DNA from: Bog-159 sp049511415
GTDB taxonomy: Bacteria; Acidobacteriota; Terriglobia; Bryobacterales; Bryobacteraceae
Assembly: GCA_049511415.1 (NCBI GenBank)
Contig: JBEKYC010000025.1
Location: forward strand, 24,519-88,518
Direction: 5' to 3'
Length of the DNA stretch: 64,000 nucleotides
Shown: in pieces, positions 51,077 through 60,449 of the stretch
How positions within the stretch are numbered: position 1 is the first letter of the stretch
Layout of the letters: the number at the start of each line of letters is the position of its first letter
Notes under the pieces: generated by a model
Seen by the model: the letters and a program-made list of their open reading frames with translations, nothing else
What the model was told of the DNA's origin: nothing
Database searches by the model: none
Made by a program: the position numbers and the translations under genes

Positions 51077-51499
51077 TTATTGCCGATAGCCGATCTTGAT
51101 TATGCGAAGCAGCTTGGCCTTGTCATCGAAACTGTAGATAACCACATATTCGGCGGTTCGGATCAGGCGGAGATCCGGATGCAGCCACTTGATCTGTTTC
51201 GCGCCTCGCGGCTTAGGCTTTTCGGACAATCCCAGAATGATGCGATCGAGTTCCCGGAAACCGGACTTGCTGAATCGATCCAATTCCCGTCGCGCGGAAT
51301 GAATCAGCTTGATGGCGCCCGGCGCCCCCTCGCCCAAGCGCCTGATTCTATATCGATGGTAGGAGATTTCCCTTTGCGGAAACCGTAGGCGTGATCGGCC
51401 TATCTCCAACTCGTGCAGTTCCCCGCCGATGCTTTTGTATTGCCTGGGAGTCAGGCAGATGCTCTCGCCGGATGCTCCCACGAAGAACATGTACTCCAT
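51077..51499 (-). CDS. RelE/ParE-like protein with N-terminal extension
   Basis: The last 75 of 140 residues fit the RelE/ParE toxin fold: IKLIHSARRELDRFSKSGFR, ILGLSEKPKPRGAKQIK and the closing strand LLRIIKIGYRQ. RelE-type toxins cut mRNA, or block gyrase in the ParE case. The first 65 residues (FFVGASGESICLTPRQYKS and following) are not part of the usual toxin and match no antitoxin I know. No separate antitoxin gene is next to it. ATG 51499 is chosen; the frame is open to 51565 but overlaps the divergent permease gene at 51520. Confidence 0.55.
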   Translation of the reverse strand: MEYMFFVGASGESICLTPRQYKSIGGELHELEIGRSRLRFPQREISYHRYRIRRLGEGAPGAIKLIHSARRELDRFSKSGFRELDRIILGLSEKPKPRGAKQIKWLHPDLRLIRTAEYVVIYSFDDKAKLLRIIKIGYRQ

Positions 51500-51519
51500 G
51501 CCGTCCACTATAGGATTAT

Positions 51520-54027
51520 ATGAATTGTATGCGTGACACGATCGGCGATCTCCGTTTTGGCGCACGCCTGCTGGCCCGAAGCCCGGTATTCACGGCGACG
51601 GCAGTGCTTTTATTGGCCGTGGGCATCAGCGCCAATACGCTGATCTTCAGCGTGGTCAACGCGCTGTTGCTGCGGCCACTTCCGGTGTCGCATCCGGAGA
51701 ATCTGGTGCGTCTGGTGGAGGTCCATCCGAACGATTTTGTCACATGGAATTTGCCCTACGGTTTCTGCGCCGCGGCGGCCTCACGGGACGCGGATTTTTC
51801 AGAAGTGATCTGTCAGGGCGAAGCGGATGTCGCGTTTAGCAATGGGCGCGCCACGGAGCGGGTGCGGGTCCACCTGATTTCGCCCAATTTCTTCTCCTCA
51901 CTAGGCGTCGTCGCCCGCCTGGGCCGCGTGCTGACCGTGGAAGATGAACGCACGCGGGCCATGAATGCCGTCGTCAGCTACGACTTCTGGCGCGGTAGGT
52001 TGGCCGGCGATGCTTCGACCGTTGGCCGCCGCATCACGCTGGGCGGGCAACCTTTCACGATTGTGGGGGTCTCGCCCGAAGGATTCAACGGCCTGGCGGT
52101 TGACACCAGCCCCGACATTCGTGTTCCGGCCGCCGTGGACCGCCTGCTGGTCAAGCCCGAAAGCGATATGAGTCCCGCGGTGCGACCAATTTTTGCACAG
52201 ATCTTCGGGCGCTTGCGGAGCGGCGTGTCCTTCGCGCGGGCGAACGCGGAACTCGATCCGCGGCTGAGCGCGGCGTACCAGGAGGAAGTCGAGAAAATCT
52301 TCCCGCCGGCACGGGGAGAGCCGCCGGCCAAAGGCCCTCTGGATTCGCATCTGCGTCTGGAGTCGATTGCGCATGGGGTCTCTACTCTTCGCGCACAATT
52401 CTCCCACGGTCTGGAAGTTTTGATGGCCGGTGTTGCGTTGCTTCTGCTGATGGCATGCGCGAATGTGGCCGGACTGTTGCTGGCACGCTCGGCGGCGCGC
52501 GCGCCGGAGATGGGCATCCGCCTGGCATTAGGAGCGAGCGCCGGCCGCATCCTGCGGCAGCTTCTCACCGAAGGGCTGCTGCTGGCGCTGTTGGGTGGCG
52601 CGGGCGGCATCCTGCTGACGCTGGCGTGCCTGCCTTGGCTGGCCCACGGCTTGCCTCCGATTCGGGACCGCGGCGCGGTGTTACAACCGCTGGCCATGCA
52701 CATCAACATTGACTGGCAGGTACTCGGGTTCGCTATGGCCGTCACCCTGCTGACCTCGGTGTTATTCGCCCTGTCGCCCGCATTGCGCAGCGCGCGCGCC
52801 GATTTAATCGGCGCGGTGAAATCGAACCGCACCGCGACGTGGCGGATGCCGGCCCGCAACCTGATGGTGGCGGCACAGGTGGCTCTCTGCACCATGATCC
52901 TGATGGGCGCAGCCCTGCTGGCCGGCACGCTCGAGCGCCTGCGCACCTTGAATCCCGGCTTCGATCGCGACCATTTGGTGACTCTGACTATCGATCCGAG
53001 TCTGAGCGGTTACACGCCGGACCAGAGCCGCGTGCTGAGCCAGCGGCTGCTGGAGGGAGCGCGGGAGTTGCCGGGAGTCAGTGCCGCCAGCATCGCCTCG
53101 CGGGCGTTGATGCGCGGCGCCGGTGTGAAAGCAACTTTCGGCATCGAAGGATCCCGCATCGGTCCGGCCGATTTTCTCAACAGCAGCCTGAACGATGTGA
53201 CGCCGGACTACTTCGAAACCATGGGCATGCGCCTAATCGCCGGCCGCGCGTTCAACTGGTTCGACCGGAGCAAGATCCCGCCGCGCCAGGTGATCGTCAA
53301 CCAGGCATTCGCCAAGCGGTTCTTCCCAGGTAAAGACCCCCTAGGCCGCCGCGTCGGATTCGCCGGACCCGGGGGCATTGCCCGTGGGGATGACGAGATC
53401 ATCGGTGTGGTGAGCGATGCGAAGTACCGCTCCCTCCGGGAACCAGTTCCGCCTACCGTTTACAGTCCTGTGGTGGATGGATTCGATTCCGGTTTCATCC
53501 TGCATATGCGCACGGCGCAACGGCCGGAGGCGATGCTGGCGCCCCTGCGCGAGATGCTGCATGCGCTCGACCCGGCGTTGCCAGCGATTGAAGTGCGGAC
53601 GCTGCGCGAGGAGGTGGAAGCGTCGCTCTGGCAGGAGCGTCTGCTGGCGCTGCTCGCGATGGCGTTCGGCGCCATAGCCGTGCTGCTGGCGAGTATCGGA
53701 CTTTATGGCGCACTCGATTACGCCGTAAAATCGCGCACGCGCGAGATCGGCGTGCGGATGGCTTTGGGGGCACGGCCGGCCCGTGTGGTGGGACTGTTTT
53801 CGCGAGATGCGCTCTTGCTGACGGTGAGCGGCCTGTGCCTCGGTCTGTGCGCCTACGCGGCGGCGGCCCTGTGGATCCGCCGTGTGCTATACGATGTTCG
53901 GCCCTGGGAGCCGCTGGCCGTCGCCGCGGTGGTTTTGCTCGTAACCCTGGTCGCCGCAATCGCCGCTGTGCCAGCGGCCTGGCGCGCGGCGCGCATCGAT
54001 CCGGCGTCAGCCTTGCGCGCGGAGTGA
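51520..54027 (+). CDS. ADOP-type duplicated ABC transporter permease
   Basis: The 835-residue inner-membrane protein has two MacB-like units, each a periplasmic core followed by an FtsX-type membrane block. The pattern is an N-terminal helix ([20 protein letters not shown], about 25-45), core 1, three helices (about 295-430), another helix (about 450), core 2, and three C-terminal helices (about 705-825). This architecture defines the acidobacterial duplicated orphan permease family. No ABC ATPase gene is adjacent, as usual for orphans. The substrate is unknown. AGGA lies five bases before the ATG. Confidence 0.9.
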   Translation: MNCMRDTIGDLRFGARLLARSPVFTATAVLLLAVGISANTLIFSVVNALLLRPLPVSHPENLVRLVEVHPNDFVTWNLPYGFCAAAASRDADFSEVICQGEADVAFSNGRATERVRVHLISPNFFSSLGVVARLGRVLTVEDERTRAMNAVVSYDFWRGRLAGDASTVGRRITLGGQPFTIVGVSPEGFNGLAVDTSPDIRVPAAVDRLLVKPESDMSPAVRPIFAQIFGRLRSGVSFARANAELDPRLSAAYQEEVEKIFPPARGEPPAKGPLDSHLRLESIAHGVSTLRAQFSHGLEVLMAGVALLLLMACANVAGLLLARSAARAPEMGIRLALGASAGRILRQLLTEGLLLALLGGAGGILLTLACLPWLAHGLPPIRDRGAVLQPLAMHINIDWQVLGFAMAVTLLTSVLFALSPALRSARADLIGAVKSNRTATWRMPARNLMVAAQVALCTMILMGAALLAGTLERLRTLNPGFDRDHLVTLTIDPSLSGYTPDQSRVLSQRLLEGARELPGVSAASIASRALMRGAGVKATFGIEGSRIGPADFLNSSLNDVTPDYFETMGMRLIAGRAFNWFDRSKIPPRQVIVNQAFAKRFFPGKDPLGRRVGFAGPGGIARGDDEIIGVVSDAKYRSLREPVPPTVYSPVVDGFDSGFILHMRTAQRPEAMLAPLREMLHALDPALPAIEVRTLREEVEASLWQERLLALLAMAFGAIAVLLASIGLYGALDYAVKSRTREIGVRMALGARPARVVGLFSRDALLLTVSGLCLGLCAYAAAALWIRRVLYDVRPWEPLAVAAVVLLVTLVAAIAAVPAAWRAARIDPASALRAE

Positions 54028-54030
54028 GGT

Positions 54031-54270
54031 CACTCGAGGATGCCCAGACACATCTAGACCATTGGGAAGCGCGCTGGGCCGACACACGCATCCACGGCGC
54101 CACCAAGCGTCAGGTGGCCGCGATGTTCTTCGAGGAGAAGCCAGCGTTGCTGCCCTCGCCCGTCGAGCCTTTCCGCTACTACCAGTACGGCGAAGCACGG
54201 TACATCTGGACGGCTGCGTGGAAGTGGAAGCGGCCTACTATGGGGCGCCGCCACAAAAGGACGGCTTTTG
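54031..54270 (+). pseudogene. IS21-family istA transposase remnant
   Basis: Starting 4 nt after the permease stop, one frame reads LEDAQTHLDHWEARWADTRI, then HGATKRQVAAMFFEEKPALL and PFRYYQYGEA; after a frameshift near 54200 the next frame continues VHLDGCVEVEAAYYGAPP. Both parts match the C-terminal core of IS21 IstA. The catalytic DDE region, the rest of istA, istB and the terminal repeats are missing, so this is a dead fragment. Confidence 0.8.
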
Positions 54271-54317
54271 CCAATAGCCGGCGAGAAATGCGGGCTAAAC
54301 CGGCACGGTAATTCCCC

Positions 54318-54350
54318 AAAAATTAAGGCCCCGGCTGGATAGCCGGGGCC
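54318..54350 (-). terminator. Intrinsic terminator of small RNA copy 1
   Basis: On the minus strand GGCCCCGGCT and AGCCGGGGCC pair perfectly around the loop ATCC, followed by TTAATTTTT. This is a classic Rho-independent terminator. Confidence 0.85.
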
Positions 54351-54408
54351 ATGCACTCAGAGGGTTGGCGGCGGGAGGGGACTCGCCGCCAGGGATGCTG
54401 TCTGTATT
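54318..54408 (-). ncRNA. Putative small RNA, copy 1 (91 nt)
   Basis: The predicted transcript starts at 54408, seven bases after a -10 box. It has a single-stranded 5' end, a hairpin with 8-bp stem (TGGCGGCG/CGCCGCCA) and a 10-base loop AGUCCCCUCC, a 15-base linker, and an intrinsic terminator with a perfect 10-bp stem (54327-54350) followed by UUAAUUUUU. The C-rich loop is complementary to Shine-Dalgarno sequences, so pairing with mRNA start regions is a reasonable guess. Identity with copy 2 begins exactly at the predicted +1. No protein-coding signal is convincing. The RNA class is not recognised. Confidence 0.7.
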
Positions 54409-54414
54409 GATTAC

Positions 54415-54443
54415 AATGTATCATTTTAAGATCTTATTGTCCA
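54415..54443 (-). promoter_or_regulatory. Promoter of small RNA copy 1
   Basis: On the minus strand TGGACA (54438-54443) and TACATT (54415-54420) are 17 bp apart. The same hexamers at the same spacing stand before copy 2, although the 17-bp spacers share only about 11 positions, so the boxes themselves seem to be under selection. Confidence 0.7.
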
Positions 54444-54492
54444 GTTAATTTTTGGGCGGAGACAGGCCGGACGGTTCTTTTATGGGAGGACC

Positions 54493-54525
54493 AAAAATTA
54501 AGGCCCCGGCTGGGTATCCGGGGCC
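54493..54525 (-). terminator. Intrinsic terminator of small RNA copy 2
   Basis: On the minus strand GGCCCCGG and CCGGGGCC form an 8-bp stem around an 8-base loop, followed by TTAATTTTT. It is slightly shorter than in copy 1 but still a strong terminator. Confidence 0.83.
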
Positions 54526-54583
54526 ATGCACTCAGAGGGTTGGCGGCGGGAGGGGACTCGCCGCCAGGGATGCTGTCTGTATT
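54493..54583 (-). ncRNA. Putative small RNA, copy 2 (91 nt)
   Basis: The predicted transcript runs from 54583 to 54493 and has the same length and layout as copy 1: the identical CCCCUCC-loop hairpin, linker and terminator hairpin (54502-54525). The only two differences fall in the inner part of the terminator hairpin, which shortens its stem to 8 bp (GGCCCCGG/CCGGGGCC) with an 8-base loop. Its -10 box is closer to consensus (TATATT), and an A/T-rich run lies upstream of its -35, so this copy may be the more strongly transcribed one. Confidence 0.7.
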
Positions 54584-54589
54584 GGTTCT

Positions 54590-54618
54590 AATATAACCGT
54601 TTCAGGTCTGATTGTCCA
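54590..54618 (-). promoter_or_regulatory. Promoter of small RNA copy 2
   Basis: On the minus strand TGGACA (54613-54618) and TATATT (54590-54595) are 17 bp apart; the -10 matches five of six consensus positions. The predicted +1 at 54583 coincides with the start of sequence identity with copy 1. Confidence 0.72.
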
Positions 54619-54658
54619 GTACTTTGAAGCAGATTTTTTTAAATATTTTTGGGCGACC

Positions 54659-55040
54659 CTGGAATGCTGAAAAACACCACAGTCCGGCGGAGCTGTGAAG
54701 AGAGGGAATCCGGCAAAAAAGCAGTAACGCCCCCAAGGGAGCGGGTAGGATTTTGAGGTAGGATGTTCAGGTCTTCCTGGCGGAAAAACAGGTGGACCGA
54801 ACTCCCTCTTTCGCCTCCACAATAAGAGAGGTGTGCCGCGGGAAGCCGCCGTGGTTCCCGCTAAAGCGATGAAAACAAGCCAAACAAAGTTTAGCCGGCG
54901 TGGTGAACAACGGACCGCCGCGGCTGACTCGCCGACCGGGCGTGGACCTCGGCGGACTTTGGAAAAATTGGACGATCAAACCCTATTGCGCTGATTTGCA
55001 AGAAGTTAGCATCGGACGACATTCCGGGAGTCAGTCCGCA
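54659..55040. other. Intergenic region with no recognised gene
   Basis: About 380 bp between the small RNA pair and the SRP RNA gene hold no convincing coding frame. A GGGAA/TTCCC inverted repeat near 54839-54860 and GC-rich runs are seen, but no known RNA class fits. The minus-strand open frames here lack ribosome binding sites and family matches. Confidence 0.4.
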
Positions 55041-55049
55041 TGATACGAT
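55041..55049 (+). promoter_or_regulatory. Extended -10 promoter element of the SRP RNA gene
   Basis: TGATACGAT is a TGn-extended -10 box about ten bases before the 5' end of the SRP RNA stem. No good -35 hexamer is seen, which is common for extended -10 promoters. Confidence 0.4.
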
Positions 55050-55058
55050 AGTGGATTG

Positions 55059-55164
55059 TCAGGTCTCGGGCTCCGTGCGACAGGCGGCCGCGAACCCCGC
55101 CAGGTCCGGAAGGAAGCAACGGTAGTGGTTTAACCTGTGTGCCGCGGATCACCCGGGGCCTGGC
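55059..55164 (+). ncRNA. ffs: Bacterial small signal recognition particle RNA (4.5S)
   Basis: The conserved apical domain is present as CCAGGTCCGGAAGGAAGCAA, with the GGAA-type tetraloop and the asymmetric bulge that bind Ffh, and a following CTGTGTGCCG. The ends pair over 11 bp: CAGGTCTCGGG (55060-55070) with CCCGGGGCCTG (55152-55162). The about 105-nt length is normal for the small bacterial type without an Alu domain. It works with Ffh and FtsY in targeting membrane proteins. Its 3' end overlaps the end of the opposite-strand phosphatase gene by about 16 bp. Confidence 0.95.
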
Positions 55165-55769
55165 ATTTTGCACGCCAGTTCCGGCGAAATATTCCAGCAG
55201 GAAATTACCCGCGTATCATGCTCATAGCCGAGCACGCTGATGGTGGCCGTTGCGAGCGCGAACAGACTGCCGGCATCCGGTTCCAGGCCCAGCCAACAAG
55301 CTGTCAGGACGCGCAGCAGGTGGCCGTGTGCGAATAATGCGACGTCCCCCGAACGGTTAACCGCGTTGGCACGCTCGATTGCCTTCCGTGCACGCGCGGC
55401 TACCTGCTGAATGGTTTCGCCTCCCGGCACGGGCGACTTCCAGATGGTCCAATCCGGGACGCTCTGGCGGATCTCGTCGCTGGTGTGGCCCTCGTATGCG
55501 CCGTAGTCCCACTCGCACAGATCCGGCTCGATTTGGGCGACATCGCCATATCCGGACAGGCGGCAGGTTTCGCGGGCTCTTGACAGCGGGCTGGTGAGCA
55601 CCAAGGCGAAAGGCCGGTCGGCCAGAAAGCGGCCGATGGCGGCGGCGTGCCGCTCGCCTTCCGGAGTGAGCGGAATGTCCGTGCGGCCGGTGTGCGCTCC
55701 CGAGAGGCTCCATTTGGTTTCGCCGTGGCGAATCAGCCAGAGATCCGGACGGAAATCATTCGAGGGCAT
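55149..55769 (-). CDS. Histidine phosphatase family protein (phosphoglycerate mutase-like)
   Basis: The 206-residue cytoplasmic protein has the RHG motif of the branch-1 histidine phosphatases: LIRHGETKWSLSGAHTGRTD with R14 and catalytic H15, the SPLSRARETCRLSG segment, the acid residue region CEWDYGAYEG and the second histidine in FAHGHLLRVL. It may dephosphorylate a small metabolite; CobC/PhoE/GpmB-like roles cannot be separated by sequence alone. The last codons lie within the 3' end of the SRP RNA gene on the other strand. It is divergent from the phosphoglucomutase gene. Confidence 0.9.
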   Translation of the reverse strand: MPSNDFRPDLWLIRHGETKWSLSGAHTGRTDIPLTPEGERHAAAIGRFLADRPFALVLTSPLSRARETCRLSGYGDVAQIEPDLCEWDYGAYEGHTSDEIRQSVPDWTIWKSPVPGGETIQQVAARARKAIERANAVNRSGDVALFAHGHLLRVLTACWLGLEPDAGSLFALATATISVLGYEHDTRVISCWNISPELACKMPGPG

Positions 55770-55805
55770 GATAAAGCATACCCGATGGAGAGAAAATAAG
55801 GGAAC

Positions 55806-57461
<1,656 letters not shown>

Positions 57462-57504
57462 ACTGCGCCGGACCGCTGTACAATCAAAGCTGAGGTGACA
57501 TGGG

Positions 57505-57651
57505 ATGCGGTCTCTAATAGACAGAATGGTGCGGTTTCTGCGCGGGCGCGGGCCCGGCCCGGACGACGACCCCTCTGCCGCGGTGCGTGCGCCCATCAAG
57601 CGCGGCCCGCCCGACAAACAGGCATCGGTGGCGCTTGCGGAACCGGATTAG
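57505..57651 (+). CDS. Small protein of unknown function
   Basis: This 48-residue protein is short but plausible: MRSLIDRMVRFLRGRG, a charged PGPDDDPSAAVRAP segment and a KRGPPDKQASVALAEPD end. Short proteins with this basic-helix, DP-rich middle and AEPD-type end recur in Solibacter-like genomes. GAGGTG lies eight bases before the ATG. Its last 17 nt overlap the chosen start of the VWA gene, so coupling is likely. The function is unknown. Confidence 0.6.
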   Translation: MRSLIDRMVRFLRGRGPGPDDDPSAAVRAPIKRGPPDKQASVALAEPD

Positions 57652-60172
57652 CGGATTCAGCCTTGCGGCGGCGCTAATCCTGGCCGGCGGGCTGGGATCG
57701 CAGGCGCAATCGCCGGAGCCGGAAGTACGCGCACACGAATCGGCTCCGCCATTTCAGATTCGCGTGGAAACCAACTTAGTGACTGTGCGCGTGGTGGTGC
57801 GCGATGCGCAAGGCCACCCCGTAGCGGGCCTGCACCGGGAAGACTTTCGCCTGTTGGACAATGGCAAGCCGCGCGAGTTTACTGGATTCACTGTGGAAAC
57901 CAGTGGCGGGCAACCGGCGGCCGCCGCGCCCGCGGCTTCGTCCACGTCCAGCATTACGACCGCGCCAGCCGCGCCGTTCCCGCAACGCTTCGTGACGCTC
58001 TTCTTCGACGATCTGCACCTGGATACGGGCGCGGTGGGCCAGACCCGCAATGCCGCCTGGCGTTATATTTCCAGCGCGCTCCGGCCGGATGACCGCGTAG
58101 GCATCGTGACTTCGTCCGGAGCCACCGGCATCGACTTTACGGCCGACCGTGATAAGTTGCATGAAGTGCTGTTCAAGGTTGCGGCGCACTCGCGCACGAT
58201 CCCTAGCGGGACACAGTGTCCTTCCATCAGCGAATACCAGGCTTATTTGATGGACCAGCGGCAGCAAAACGACGTCATCGAGATCGCGGCGGCCGAAGGA
58301 TGGGAATGCCGCTGCAAGGGTCAGAACGAGACTCCGGAATGCGGGGACGCGGAACGGCGGATGGCGGTGGCGCAAGCGGCCCAAATCTGGAATCTGGCGG
58401 ACGCGCAGTCTCTGCACACCCTGGACCTGGCGGACGCCGTGGTGCGCCGCATGGCGGCTATGCCGGGCCAGCGCATCCTGGTGCTGGTTTCGCCCGGATT
58501 CCTCACTGCCACGCGCGGCAAGATGGTCGATGCGCTGATCGGCCGGGCGCTACGCCAAAATGTGGTGGTCAATGCGCTCGATGCCGCGGGACTTTACACC
58601 AGGGACGCGCGCGATCATTTCCTGACCACCCGGCTCGACTTGCGAACCGTTAAGGACCGCATCGAGAACGAGGGCCTGATCGTCCAGCGCGATGTTTTGG
58701 CCAGCGTCGCAGCCGGCACGGGCGGCGCCTTTTTTCACAACAGCAACGATTTCGATACCGGCTTTCGCGACACCGCGCAGGAGCCCGAAGTCTCTTATAT
58801 CCTCAGCTTCGCGCTATCCGACGTCAAACTGGACGGCAGTTTCCACACGCTAAAAGTGGCGCTCAACAACGGCGGCCACTTCGATATTCAGGCGCGCCGC
58901 GGGTATTTCGCCAATCCGGAACCGGCGGAGAAGGAGCCCACCAGAAACGAAATCGCGGCCGTGATCTTTTCGCAGGAAGAACGCCAGGACTTTCCCGTGA
59001 AAGTGACCGCGCGCACCGAAGCGACCGACTTGCGGGTGACCGTGCACGTCGACATCCAGGATTTGCAGTTCCGCAAGGAAGGCGAGCGTAACATCAACAC
59101 GCTGACGTTCGACACCGCGCTATTCGATCGCGACGGCAAATACGTGGCGGGCAAGGAATCGTCGCTCGATTTCCGCCTGCCGGACGCGAAGCTGCAGAAA
59201 TTGCGCCAGACCGGAATCAACGGCGAAACGCGGTTTCGCGTAGCGCCGGGCACGTACCGCATTCGCGAAGTCGTACGCGATACCGAAACCAAGAAGATGG
59301 CTGCGCTGAACGGTAGCGCCGAAGTGGTGCAGGCGGCCTCTGTTTCGCCTGAGGTCGCGCCGGCTTCCAAGCACGGGAAGAAGAGAGAATCGAGTGCCAT
59401 GATGGAATGGACCCCGGCGGAGTTCGTGAAGGCCATGCCGGAATTGCAAAGCCTGGCGCCGGCCGACAGCCAGGATGCACTGAGCGAAGTGCTGACAAGC
59501 GCCAGCCAGAAAGTGAAATCGTTCTTCGACGCTCTGCCGGACATTACGGCTCACGAGCGGATCGACCTGGAACTGATGGGTTGGAACGAGCGCTTGAAAG
59601 AAGAGTTCAACTATCTGGCTCTGCCGCGTAATGGCGAAACCATACGGCTCGATGAATACCGAACGAATGCGTCCGGCAGGCGGGTCGAGCCGCAACCGGT
59701 GGAGCGCGGATTTGTGACCAAGGGTTTCGTCGCCATGATCATTCATTTCCATCCGACCTACCTGCCCGATTCCCAATTTCGATATCTCGGGACGCAGGAT
59801 GTGGATGGCCGCGCAACGGACGTTATCTGTTTCGCCCAGATCCCCGGCAAGGCGCGGGTGAAGGAGGTGATGACTACCGAGATCCGGTCGTTAACGATCC
59901 TGGTGCAGGGACTGGCCTGGATCGATTCGGCCAGCCATCAGATCGTGCGCATGCGAACAGAGAAGCTGGCGCCCGATTTCGATGCGGATCTGAGAAGCGA
60001 GACGACTGAGTCGCGCTTTGCGGAGGTGCGGTTCAAAAACGTTCCGCAGACTTTCTGGCTGCCGGAAGACGTTACGGTGAAGGTAAACTGGCGAGGCGTG
60101 GTTTCGCAGAATCACCATCACTATTCGCAGTACGGGATATTCCGCGTGGAGACACCGGCGGCACGCAATTGA
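57635..60172 (+). CDS. Exported VWA-domain protein, acidobacterial VWFA-related family
   Basis: The roughly 845-residue protein begins with a signal peptide (ISGFSLAAALILAGGLGSQA), then the acidobacterial VWFA-related domain (about residues 40-390). This opens with FQIRVETNLVTVRVVVRDAQ and HREDFRLLDNGKPREFTGF and continues with a strand containing FFDDLHLD, in the MIDAS region, and LVLVSPGFL. The second half carries Ig-like and C-terminal strands (WLPEDVTVKVNWRG). It is probably a periplasmic or surface binding protein with an unknown ligand. TTG 57635 is chosen from the signal peptide; GTG 57587 is an alternative. Confidence 0.8.
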   Translation: MRNRISGFSLAAALILAGGLGSQAQSPEPEVRAHESAPPFQIRVETNLVTVRVVVRDAQGHPVAGLHREDFRLLDNGKPREFTGFTVETSGGQPAAAAPAASSTSSITTAPAAPFPQRFVTLFFDDLHLDTGAVGQTRNAAWRYISSALRPDDRVGIVTSSGATGIDFTADRDKLHEVLFKVAAHSRTIPSGTQCPSISEYQAYLMDQRQQNDVIEIAAAEGWECRCKGQNETPECGDAERRMAVAQAAQIWNLADAQSLHTLDLADAVVRRMAAMPGQRILVLVSPGFLTATRGKMVDALIGRALRQNVVVNALDAAGLYTRDARDHFLTTRLDLRTVKDRIENEGLIVQRDVLASVAAGTGGAFFHNSNDFDTGFRDTAQEPEVSYILSFALSDVKLDGSFHTLKVALNNGGHFDIQARRGYFANPEPAEKEPTRNEIAAVIFSQEERQDFPVKVTARTEATDLRVTVHVDIQDLQFRKEGERNINTLTFDTALFDRDGKYVAGKESSLDFRLPDAKLQKLRQTGINGETRFRVAPGTYRIREVVRDTETKKMAALNGSAEVVQAASVSPEVAPASKHGKKRESSAMMEWTPAEFVKAMPELQSLAPADSQDALSEVLTSASQKVKSFFDALPDITAHERIDLELMGWNERLKEEFNYLALPRNGETIRLDEYRTNASGRRVEPQPVERGFVTKGFVAMIIHFHPTYLPDSQFRYLGTQDVDGRATDVICFAQIPGKARVKEVMTTEIRSLTILVQGLAWIDSASHQIVRMRTEKLAPDFDADLRSETTESRFAEVRFKNVPQTFWLPEDVTVKVNWRGVVSQNHHHYSQYGIFRVETPAARN

Positions 60173-60449
60173 CGGCACTTTTGCGGTCCCCCGTAGATTG
60201 CCGGCGGACTCGCAGATCACACCCGCGTAGGGATATGCTCCTTGCGGCGGGTGAGGCGCGAAGCTGTGCGGCACGACTTCGGCGGGCGTCCGCGCCAAGG
60301 CTGTCGCCACCATGACGGCCATCGCACAATGAGCGCTTTGCCGCCTTCTCATCCGGTGGGAAGTAGATACGCGCCTGCTGCATGAGTCTACATCCGATTC
60401 GCAGCGCGTTCAATGAAAGTCGCACTAACCTGGTGCGCTAGGAGACGTT
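60173..60449. other. Intergenic region without a recognised feature
   Basis: This 277-bp gap between the VWA gene and the convergent phosphoesterase gene has no convincing coding frame. A CGCAC/GTGCG inverted repeat near 60423-60439 could be a weak hairpin, but it lacks a T-run. Confidence 0.4.

Larger units (their letters stand above)
54316..54618. repeat. Tandem direct repeat, period 175 bp, carrying the two small RNA genes
   Basis: Unit 1 begins at 54316 and unit 2 at 54491, both with CCAAAAATTAAGGCCCCGG. The first 93 positions of each unit are nearly identical (two substitutions, both in the inner hairpin). Beyond them only two hexamers stay conserved, 17 bp apart. The pattern is a duplicated transcription unit read on the minus strand. 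No target-site duplication or terminal inverted repeat was seen. Confidence 0.9.

Noticed and set aside
53835..54311. A 158-residue open frame overlapping the end of the ADOP permease
   Set aside because: Its first 65 codons are a shadow of the permease gene; the rest is the istA relic, which only resembles a gene because the relic frame is open.
54322..54352. A nine-codon reading frame (MAPAIQPGP) inside the small RNA terminator, also open in copy 2 (MAPDTQPGP)
   Set aside because: Both substitutions between the copies change the amino acid, the frame lies inside the terminator hairpin, and the upstream ribosome binding site is poor, so coding is unlikely.
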